In this document: positions 33,358-45,300 of the stretch, piece by piece
Numbering within the stretch: the stretch's first letter is position 1
Layout: the number at the start of each line of letters is the position of its first letter
Source of the DNA: Linepithema humile
Taxonomy: Eukaryota; Arthropoda; Insecta; Hymenoptera; Formicidae
Assembly: GCF_040581485.1 (NCBI RefSeq)
Contig: NC_090132.1
Location: 26,981,911 to 27,045,910 of the forward strand
DNA: 64,000 nt
Direction of reading: 5' to 3'
Translations under genes and position numbers: made by a program
The notes under the pieces: generated by a model
Seen by the model: only the letters and a program-made list of their open reading frames with translations
What the model was told of the DNA's origin: nothing
Database searches by the model: none

Positions 33358-36300
33358 CTGGAAGCGAGAGCACCCGGTGCGCACTTTAATTCTCGCATTA
33401 GGAGTAACCCGCAATTTTCGGTAATTCGACGTAAACGACATGTGGTGAGGACAGAGCGCGGTAATCGGAAATTGAGGCAAAAAAAAAAAGGAAGAAGGAA
33501 AAGGACGCGCGCGCATCAAAAAGCGACGATACACCCCGTGGACGGACGGAGGTGGGCTTCCACCAACTGCCGTGCCGAATTCCATGTTCGTCGCTGCGTT
33601 TTTATCCACCGCTCCGCGTCACGCACGGAGTACGCATTATCGTGCTTTGCGGTCTACTACAATACTCTGCCTCCCATTTAACCGGTAGTTCACATACACG
33701 ACAATTTACTGTTAACTCTGCAGCAGTGATCGATAAGATTTTTTAACTACAGCGGAAATCGCTTTGTATGGAAGAAACAAAACAAAAAAAAAATTGATCA
33801 AAGTTCGTATCATTATCGTGTCAAACGATTTAATTTGAAATACATATAAATGGAGCGATTAAAGCAAGTGGGAAACAAAGTAAATTCGATCAATTTAGTT
33901 TCACCAATTCAAGCAAAATCATTTCTTAGATTTCAATCAAATTCCGCAAATTGGAAATGGAAGGAGTATCGCACAGACGTAAGAAAATTCGACTTTTGAG
34001 CTGCGGAATAAGGTTGATCGTTCAATTGAAAGGATATGCGAATTGATGGCTATGCAGAATTCTGTTGATTGGTTCTTGCAGTGGACTGCAAGAAGGATGG
34101 CGTGAACCCGCGGCAGGCACACGCATGCACACATTTACGAGCGCACTTGGGCTAAGACACGCACACATCCGTAAAGGTAATCGCACCCACAGAGGCGTAC
34201 ACCGTGGTCGTCTCTCGATCCATTGGACCGTCAGCTCAGTGCCCGCCTTTCACCCATTAAAACTGACTCGTTCTCTCCCCGTGCGGAGGGCACCAGTCGG
34301 TTGCCCGTCGTGTTCACCCAAAGCACGCCCATTCAAATCGCATTAAACACGTTAATGCGTAATGCCGGTCTCGGGGAGAAAGATTCGCCGCGCGTAACGC
34401 AGAAAAAAGTCAGACAGAGGAGATGGTGGTCGTAGAATGAGAGGAAGAGGGCGCGGGAGAGAGAGAGGGAGACGGAGAACGCATGCGAGTATGGCAGCGC
34501 GCAGGCAAATGATCGCCGGAGAACACAGGAATTATAAAGCTCGGTGAAAAAAAACGCGGGAGGTAGCCGCGTGTGATGTAGACGACGTGATACATGAAGG
34601 GACGTTGGCGTAGAAATTATTAAGTACGGCGTGCTGGTAGTCGGACTTGGTTCGTTTGTGGCTGCGATAAAAGAAAGCGCGGCGGAACTAAATGAAGCGT
34701 GAACGTGGCAGACAACGGATGTAAAATACTTTGAGGCGATAAAAACCGGATGTTCAGGCCGATCATCGATAAATCATCGATTAATCGCGGATTTCACTTC
34801 ACGCACATGATGTATCTTTCTATGTGTTCAAAAAATTATTCGCTAAAATTGAAATTAAAATAAAGCGTGAGTGAAAAGTTTTTCCGGTAAAAAGATCGGA
34901 GCTCGCAAAGGGGAGGGAGGGGATAAACACGCGAGCGAGAAGAAGCGTGCGCGGATAGATAGGTGACAGTCTCCGGATTTCGAGAACGCGAACGAGACGG
35001 AACGATGGGGGCGAAGAGAGGAGGATGGAGGACGAGCTCGTGCTCGTCCCGTGGTTTCCGTAAATGGCGCTGCCACGGCCGGAAGTGGCGGTCGCATCAG
35101 TCTGTTTAATAGCCGTATTGTATAATTATGAACAATGGAGAGACAGAGAGAGAGGGAGAGAGACGGGGAGAAGCCTGGAGAGAAGGGCAGAAGCCAGCAG
35201 AGTGCACCATGTGAAATGTACACCGGTCTGAAGATGGAACGAGAGAGCGAGACAGAGGCGGGGGAGGGGAGGAGGAATGAGACACATTTGTCGCGAGCGA
35301 GCGAGACAATGCGAGGTTCGGACGGAGTGAAATGGAGGGAACGGCCGGAGGGAATAGAGAGAGAGAGAGAGAGAGAGAGCGCAACGAGGACGACCGCGAT
35401 GAGAGCCGCCGTATGGCTTATGGCTGCCAGCCACCGTAGAACACGTCCGCCCGTTCGTCGTACATGACGGATGACACAGAGCGGACAGTTTTGATGCGTC
35501 CGACCTCTCTAGGAGCCGCACGAGCCAGCCCAACTCCGGCATGTGCGCGTCCTACGCGCGGTAACGCATTTGAGAGCGCGGGGGATGAGGGCGAGAGGAG
35601 GGGCTGGGGGATGCGAGCGGCGAGGAGAGCGATGTGCGCCGCGGTTAACACGCTAAGCCACGCGTGAATCCGTCATTAATACCATCACTCCGGAGACGAT
35701 GGGACTCGGCGATCGCCCGGCTGAAATGTCAGCTGAGCGGGTCAACAGCCGGATCGTTCTGACCCCCTCCCCCCCCCTCCGAAATGGAAACATATTGTTT
35801 ATAGCAACTATGCGTGACGTAAAGTGTACGCCTCCGCAGTTTTCAATGCGCGATGTTTCGACAGAGAAACGGGCGAGATTTGGGGAACACGTTGATTGAG
35901 ATTTTTTTTTTTCAAGACATTCTTACGTAACGTTATTCGAATAACGCGAAATTTATTTGCGCTCCTACTTGAAGTAGAGAAAGGAAATCGATACTTACGA
36001 TTTGTTCGTTAAACGGTTGTCGTGCTTAGGCTTGGAGCTTTCCTTCTCGTGCAGCTTCTTGCCGACTACGCCGATTCGTTGCGGCGGAGCCCGCAACGCG
36101 AAACTCTTGGCATAGTGACCCAAATGAAGCTCCTTTCGATTGAATATTTCGCGCATGTCGCGCGGATAAGATGAGTAGAAACGCGTCCAGGAAAGGTACG
36201 CTGGAAGAAAGATCATAACGTGAAATAAAAACAATTATCCTTTCAGCTTTCGTTACTCTCATTGCAAATATGTGCATCAGATTTATTCACCATAAACAGA

Positions 36301-39300
36301 TGCGTTAAATGTGATAAGAAACACACGCTAGAAAGCGTGATTATCGTGCGATATTAATTGAAAAAATAAATATGCATCTCGCTTCGAGCTAATTGCAGCG
36401 AGAAATTAGTCATTGTATCAATATGCATTGTACTCAATAACAAAACGCTGAATTCGTTCTTCAGATTTATTTTTTCCAAGCAAGATATACGTCTAAGCGG
36501 ATAAAATTGAGAGGCGCGGCTACAGAAGTACGCTCATCTCGTCTATGTTTAAGAGGTCACGTGCAACTCGAATGTAATGATCAGTTACATGTAGTGCGCC
36601 CTTATTAATCGCAGTTCCATTAGGTACCACGGGGGTTGAGCCGCGCGATTCCGTGGGGTGTGTGTGCGCGCTCCGTGGCGGGCTATTAAGGGGCATTAAC
36701 GGTGAGGAGGGGGTAGTCGAGTCAAGTGCTGCAGCTAATAGTCACCCTCGCGTCCCTTCTTAACGTCTCTCTTGCTTGTGCGCACGGGTGAGAAAGCCGG
36801 GGGATCTCTGGTCCTAAGAGAACTCAGCATGTGCGCACTGACACGCTCCTGGCGTTCCGTGCGAAAAATCTCCCAACTCTGATAGATGAGTTTGATTCCC
36901 GGCCATTTCTCGAGAGGCCGCTAATTTCTGCATCCCGGCACTGAGATATTTTGCAAGACGAGAAAGCAATCAATTTGCTACAGATCGATAAACAGAGTGA
37001 TTATTATCGATAATAATTATAATGCGAAATTAAAAAAATTATTTTTAACGCTTTTTAAAATTAACTTTTTAACTCTTCAAATGGATTCAATGCTTAAGTT
37101 AAAACTTGAATAGTTAAAAATAGAAATGAAATTTCGACGCTATTATACTTTTTGTTTATCCAGTTAGTACGGTGTCTACTTCATTCGAAACTGGATGAAA
37201 CGCATTTAACGGAATAGATTTATTGTTTGTCGCAAGCGAGCGTTCCGCTCGGACCCTTTGTAAGTGCCTCTCTAATTTTCATAATTCTCCCGCAGCTCGA
37301 CTTATATCTCGACGTTTTCCGTCCTGATTTCCGTCTGCTTCCAATCTCGACTCCTCCCTTCCGCACATAAGAAACTCCACTGAAGTCTTTCCTGCGGCTT
37401 GGTGTCAGCGTTGAAAAGAGAGAAATGTTTTTCTCCATTTAGCACATAAATCACACGCGGGGGCGGGTGTCTAGCTGAGAAACCGGAGCGGCGAGGAGAG
37501 CGGGGGGAAAGGGGGTGTAAGAGCGGGGTAGAGCATTGTTCCTAAGTGATGTAACTGCGTCTTATTGTATTTGTATCCTGTATCGCATTGTTAAGAGTCT
37601 CTCGCCACAAAGCGTAAGTGGTTTTGGCGGAAGTCACATTCAGTGGTTGGATTGTGTCGACCACCCTCTGTGAAAGGCGCGCGAGCGATATACACTGAAT
37701 TCGATCTAACTCGACGAGACGCGAAATCAACTCAATAGCATCAAAATTGCCGTCATAAGTAATAAAAATAGTGCTAAATATTTAGCCTTTTTTTAGAAAT
37801 TAAATGTTCTTTTGAAAAATGTCGACTTCAAATTACTAAAAAATGTGAAGCGCAGGGAAGTTTTACAGCTGTTTTGAATCTACGTAAATTTAATTTGATA
37901 TTGCACGTGTCTTAATTTACAAACTATTGTCTCAACAAATGTAAATAATCTGAATTAATTACTGGATTGTGCGTGGAATAGATCGAATGAGATTAAACGG
38001 TTCAATTATTATCCCTCGTGCTGATTCTGTCGAGCTGCAATAGTCGAGAAATGTTTACCGAGAATTACGACGAATGGAATATAGCTGAGCACACGAGGCT
38101 CAAATCGTATATATGGAATGGAGTGGATGAATCCCTCAGGTTAGTGGCGAGGGTCGCAGCTCGGGGATAGTTCTATAGAGCTGCACTCGCTATTGAAGGC
38201 TGTTCGGGTCTATTGGGGTGATAATGTTACGAATTAGCGAGATTTCCACTTCTCCGCTTGTCGGCCAACCTTCGCATCAGCCATGAATTAAATAAATTCC
38301 GGAATTGTTACGAAGACCGCGGAATAGCGTGCCCGCACACCGCAGTTTTCCATTGTGCTTTTGTTGCACGAACATTTTTATGATCTTAATTCCAACATTG
38401 AATAATATTTTATTGCCGCGTCCGATATACGATTACCGACTTGAGTGCAATGCGATTTTTTCCACCTCAATTGTCGTATCTGATATAATTACACAAACAG
38501 AAGAAATACAAATAAAAAATATAATTCTCCAACAATAATTTTCATTTATTCAAAATATTATAATTCTTAAAAATTATAATCGAGATATTTTTCAATAAAA
38601 ATGCTTTCAAAAATTGCTCTACTAGCGTATCTTTTTTTTGTTAGAGAAAAAGAACTTTTTCTAAACATATTTAGTACCGATAATTATTTTGGTCGACATG
38701 TGGGCACATATTAAAATGAATGAATGGCAGACTGTGAATGGAAATGATCTCGGTAAATATATCGAGGGATATGTTAACTAATTTGTTATCCGCTTCCTGG
38801 TTTCCTATCATTCGCTCCCTCGTAATCTCGGTTCCCATGCGAAAAGTGCAATACCGAGGTCACGAGCGACGGCTGCAATTAATCTATCAATCACCGAGTA
38901 CGTGCGGAGGAACGGTCAAGTGGTTAGCTGTGTAACGTCAGTCAAATCTGGGGCGGCTAAGCGCTCAAAAACCGTGGCTAACCTTCGTGTAAAGCCTCGG
39001 CTGATGCGGGACAATTTCGAAGCTCGAAAACCTTTTAAAAAGATTAATGGTCCGCGAATGTGGTTCCTTTTTGGAATTGCTCGTCGTTCGCGTGATTATG
39101 GCAATCGATGTAACACAGTCGTTAACGCACTTACGCAAAAATAATCAAATATTGTTCGTTAATAAAGCAGAAATTTTTCTAAAATTCTGAAAAAAATGTG
39201 ATAAGAAGAAACTTGAAATTGTGTATTAATATTTATATTTTGTGACACGACAGAGTAGAGTTTTTTTTTTTCATCTCCGAATAAAGTAATCAAGGAGCGT

Positions 39301-42300
39301 TTTAAGAAAGCAACAAGTTAATTGATGACATTTATATGGAAAGGCAAATAGATTCGCGGGGAAAAAAAAGTCATCGTGAATGTGAATAGGGCTAATGTCT
39401 TCACTTCACGAGTATTAGATCGGGTATAATGGATTTATTATTGCAGCAAATAAATTCTTCTCCGTAACGACCCTAATAGAGTAACCGTGGCATAGCAAAC
39501 AGGATCATCCCTCCTCGTCCATAGACTATGTAAATATCCAAGTGGCGAACGAGGCGAATGTGAAGGGGGACGGAATAAGAGCCCCATAACGTGTACGCGT
39601 AGGGGTTGCTTGATATGCGAGTGGGGTGCCCGCTGAAACTGGCTTAGTCTACCCCGAAGTCAGCTCGCTTTCGCTACAATTCAACTGCGTCAAAGTAGAC
39701 GCTCACGTATCTTTCGTAACTGATCATCAACACTGCGCCTCTCGGAGGTAAACATTTAAGCTTTTGCATGTGTCCTCTTGTATCAAACATAACACGGATA
39801 TAATAATTATATAAGTATAATATACAGAACCGAAAATAACCTTCGTGAATCGCATATGTTACAATACTGACTGAAAATTTATTAATAAGAATAAGATGAA
39901 TTTTTATGTATAATGAATTGTACAATATATAAATATGATAGTTACATAATTTTTTCGTTACATTTATATAATAACGAAAAAATTATGCAACTATCATATT
40001 TATATTGCACAACAATTTATTGTACGTAAAAATTCATCTTATTATTCTTATTAATAAATTTTTGGTCAGTATTATAGCATGTGCGATTTACGAAGATTAC
40101 TTTCGGTTCTGTATGTTAAATACAGGGTGCTTAAAAAAAATGTTAACATTTATATGAAAAATTTATACATGTATTATTATTATATATATATATATATGTT
40201 CTTTTCTTTTCTTTGCAATTGATTAAATGGCAACGAGATTGACTCTTTGAAAACAGAATACATTTGTTAATATAATATATTGTGTTATCAGCTCCATTTC
40301 TTTAAAAAAGTTACTTCCATATAAGTGTCAACACTTTTTTGGAGCACCTTGTATAATAACGACTTAAGTTCATAGAAATATAACTATATTATGTTATAAT
40401 GTAAAATATGATACGCACCTTTGCACGCTTTCTCGCCGAGTTGTTTATTCTCCAGCACTAAATTTTCGAAGTCGTTTTGGAGAGCGGTAGCCGTTGCTTG
40501 TACGGAGTTGTGCTTGGAGAAAGGTCCCAGTAGCTTGTCTAGGATATCGTTCATGTCCTGCTGCTTGATTCTGATGCGCCGCGACTCGAGCATCCGAACA
40601 AACTCGATTTCTGGGGGCGTCAGAAAGATTGTCGCCGTGCCGGAGCATCCGGCGCGTGCGGTTCTACCGATTCGATGAACGTAATCTCTAGCCGAAATTG
40701 GTCCTGTATACTGAACGACACAATCTACTTTCGGCATATCTAATCCTCGCGCTGCGACATCCTGAATAATTGAAAAGAGGAACATCCTACATCTTACAGC
40801 ATCTTAAACACCCTAAACGCCTAAATCAACGGACGATTTGTGTGACAAATGTCTTTGTTCTGTTTGCAAGATAAAAAATCTGTTATTAATTATAGACCCA
40901 TATATTCAATAAATTGCACATCAGCTTCAGATCATTCTCGAACTAAAGTGAACAGCTCTTTAAACAAGTTCGGTCCGGCACAGTTTTGCCGGAATAATGT
41001 TCTCGGTAGTTATCGCGCTTAAGCTTCGAGAAGTGGCTCGTTCCATGAACAAGGGCGGCAACGACGATGAGTCTGCGACCTGCTGGTACAAATGTCTTAC
41101 AAACCGCGGTGATTTCTCGTTTTGTGGCGACGTGAATGCGCGCGGCTGGCAGCGGGCGCCCGCTGCGAGACTCCAACGGCGAACGTTTGAGCACGGCCCT
41201 GATTTCCTGCGTTCGGCTAGTCGATGATTTACCGCGGCAAGAGCACACCAGGTCTCTCTCTTTTCCTCTCTCTTTGCTTGACGGGCCCCGGAGACTAATC
41301 CCAGACCACCAGTGGGGGGCGTCGCGGCACCCTGGAATTCTTTCGCGGCACGATACGGACGTATCCGTGTATTCTTATTACATCTTTTCCTCCTATTAAT
41401 TCAACACACGTCGACGACGGCGCGATCGGGGCGCCAGCGTGAAGGAATACGAGAAAGAAATCTCTGACCTTTGGGAATAAATATCGGTTGGACCAATATT
41501 CTCTCGAGCCCCATGATTCCACGTTATATCTTATTACTTGATGAATGTCAATGAGATCATTTTTATTTACCTCACATAACGAAGAATATTAACAAGAGCA
41601 AAAAAAGCGTCACAGAAACATATTTCTGCGAATAATTCTAGAGCCACTGCGATATAAAAGATGAAGTAAGAGTTTAGTAAATACTTTAATATTCAATTCC
41701 ATAATATTATCATGGTTTAAATGTTTATTCCTTGAGAATTGACTCTGCAAAAACACAAAGTACAACGCACCTTGAAATAAGTGCACAATTGAAGTAAGTG
41801 CACTTAGTACATTGAAATGATACAAGCACGATATTTGCCACCGGTTTCGACGCACATAAAGAGAGCGGCGCGCCGAAGAGCGATCGATGGCGGCGATTAA
41901 GACAAACGATCGTTTAAGGAAGAGACGAGGATCGCAGGCCGCGGGATCGAGAACGGATCGCCCGCTCAAAACATCTCACTCGGGCCATAGATCACACCGT
42001 GAATCCGGATCCACCACCGCTGAGAACCGTGGAACATTCCGGCCGCGGGTGCCCTCGTGGCTTTTCAACGTGGAAATTAATAACGCCGCCGTAAAACCTA
42101 CGTGGTAGCGACGCCGTAAAACGTGGGCGGTTGCCATCGCACATTCCGCGGATCAACATTAAGGAGTTAAATATGTCCGACGTACGTTTCTCTAAGTGCA
42201 TAGTAAATTATTCCGTTCCCTTTTTTTTCTATTTGTTACTCGTGCCAATGTTAGCAACGTTGCGTCAATACATTTAACTATGAACGAGATTTATCTGTTA

Positions 42301-45300
42301 CAAGTATTATAATAACAGCGAGTAAATATAGCTCGGTAAAGGCCATAATTGATATGTAAATTTTTAATATCCTGAATTTCCCCAAAATGATGGTTTTGAT
42401 GAGTCTCTTATAATATTATAACTGTGTTTATTTGGACAAATAAATATTTAAAACGGCAAAATTTCACATCTCTGAGTCTCTTGTATTAATAATTAATATC
42501 AAATCTTTGGCAAATTTGGAGTTTATTAAATTTAACTTTCAAAATGTTCAAATTTTTTTTAAATATTGTAGAATTAATTGAATAAACAATGCAAAATGTA
42601 AAAATAAAATACGTAAGAACTTTTTATGATAATAAACAGTCATGTAACATTAAAGATTAATTTAGTGAGAATTATAAAGCTACAGAAAAGTTATGTAAAA
42701 AGTTTCATATAATAAATAAGAAAATTTAATATTTCTTGTTAAGAAAATAAATACCAATCTTTAAATTAATCTCTTGATCATAAAGAAATTTTTCAAATAT
42801 CATATATCTTGCGTTTCTAAAGCGCAAATATATTCGATCGTAATTTTAATGTTTGTGTTTTAATTGTCTTGCTTCATCGCTACGAGGATTATTATTCTAT
42901 TCACATCGTGATTTCTTTATTCAAAGTTTGTTGTGTTAAAAAAATTATGGTATATACGAAATTCGAAAATGAATAAAGCTGAAGAAGAGTCTCCTCGCAA
43001 AAAAAGTTATAAAGTCTGGTGAACAGTTATTCAGAATTAATTTTGTAGATTATAATCGTGCTGCTGTTCATTCCGGAATGATTCGTGAATTTGGTTTAAG
43101 GCGCGATTCGAAAGAACAGTTTGCCAATTAATTGCCGTGTATAGGGTTTAACGAAGGTAGCAGAGAGAGGACCCGCGGCGAGATTTCAAGATTTTTGGAT
43201 CGACCATGAGATCGCATGATGGAAAAGAATTAATTTTCACGGTGCGTAAGTTGTCACTCGTTCGCGTGATGCCGATCGTGACACTCACAATTCGTAAATC
43301 CTGCCGCGATTTAATCTTTTTTTTTTTTTCGTTTGCACGCATTCTTCCGATGTTCGCTATACTTTCAGACACGTGAAAGTGCCATAACAGTATTTCACGC
43401 TAAAATCTAAATTGGTTGGATGAGGAAAGATATAATGAGACCTGCGCCGTTTTATTTTCGACAATCCCCGCATCTAACGACGAAATCGATCGCTTTCACC
43501 AGTAATTACGACAAGTTAAAGCAGTCACTGAGAGTTCAATGCGAATCAGAAAGTTGCTCTGTTATTCGACATCGGATTAATTCCGCCGATGTAATACGAA
43601 TGTAATTAGCAGCGGGGAAAGAAAGTTATCCATTCCTCCGCGAACATTATTGCGTGGTGATTAATTATGTTGTTCGCAGAATGCAATTAACGAAAACAAG
43701 CACTTCTGTAAAAATATCGCGAGCAGGTAGACATTTTGGTAAACGCAAACCTAAAAAAATATCCTTTTATACTCGTTAAAGGTACGAGTGGTAATTGTTA
43801 AGAAAAAAATTAACTTTGCAAATATCTCGGGTTGCTGAGCGATTGCTTTATAAAGTGAAGGAAGTACGGATACAGAAGGGACAAATGATCATAATTATAC
43901 TCATTACGAAGGCTTCATGTGCCTGTATAATTTTTAACCTCCGAACACAGCGTGGGTCCAAAGGTATTAAATTCCCTCCCGAAAGAATAAGCCACGGAAT
44001 AATTTACAGCTCAGGGAGTGCCGACAGATAACTCTGTCTTTTCTTTCGTTCCACTCGCTCTATTTTTCAACTGTTTCTTCTCCTAATTATTGATTTATAT
44101 GACTTCTTCAATTTTTTTAAGTATATCAATATCAAGTAAATCATCTTATGATGAATATATCATTTAAATAAATAAATTCGCAATTTCATATTATGCAGTC
44201 AAAGAAGTAGAAAACATTTAAAGAAATGTTTGCCAAAAATTTTCGCGGTTGTTTGAAGCAGTTTTTGGCAATATAAAACACAAGACTCACCGTACACAGC
44301 AGTACTCCACTTTTGGCTTGTCTGAAAGTTTTGAAGATCTCTTTCCTTTCCATATGCGTCATGTTGCCGTGCAGTTTAAAGAATTCTACGTCAACAAGCG
44401 GGTCAGAATCTTCGTCATTATCGTCTATTGGTTTTGTAAGGATAAAAGACAAAATGTCGGTATGATAGTCCACCATATCTTGCGTAGCCATAAAAATCAA
44501 CATCTTATGTTGCCCAGGAATCTAAAAAAAAATGTATAGCTAGTACATTGCAGTCATATTGTTCTTAAATTGAAGATCGAAGAGTTACCTGACATCTTCC
44601 GGCGATGTAAGCACTCAGAGTGACCATTCTTAATTTAGGTGGAGTGACTATATAACTTTGAATTACACTTTCTGGGACTATTAAATCTTCGTTAATTTCG
44701 CTAGTATCTCCTCCAGCCATTTCTAAATTTTCTTTCGCCGCATCGACGAAGAGTGGATTGTTCATTGTGAGACCCGCTAATTTTTCAACGGCTTGCGTCA
44801 AAGTTGCAGATAGCAAAATTGTCTGCCTTTTTGATCGATCTATATTTTCACTATCTTGTTCAGCGTTTTGAGTATTATCCACTTTCACATTAAGTTTTTC
44901 TTTCGCGCCGGAATGTTTTGTAACTTTTTTCTTTTTTTTCAATGGAACAATAGTTTGATCATTATCGCTGTCATCATTTGAATGATATTCTTGTTTCTTT
45001 ACATCGATATTACTTTTTTTTATGTTATCAGAAGATTCAACATCTTGTTTGGACGTTTCTTCAATCTTTTCATCTGCATCTGACTTGTTTGCATTTTGTT
45101 TAAATATTTTCATAGCGTCGTATTCTGAGTTATTATTAGAACTTGATATTTTTAAAGCGCTTACTATCCTAAATTATGCAAAATGTGTATATTGTGTTAA
45201 TTTTGTAACTATAATAACAATTAATATGTGGTAAGATAATTAAATTTATTTATGTCAAAAATTTATATAATTCTTTTACAAAGCTAAAAAAACTTACCCA

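Larger units (their letters stand above)
36201..40418 (-). other. Intron 7 of the helicase gene, carrying mobile and palindromic repeats
   Basis: This 4218-bp intron lies between the codon halves of residue 831 (donor GTGCGT). It contains the MITE at 40121-40353 and the near-palindrome at 39823-40113. A G-rich stretch is at 37,480-37,530. Elsewhere it is mixed unique DNA with no supported coding sequence. Confidence 0.85.

Noticed and set aside
36885..36905. T-arm-like GTTTGATTCCCGGCC, possible tRNA
   Set aside because: No matching acceptor stem, D arm or anticodon arm in the preceding 75 bases.
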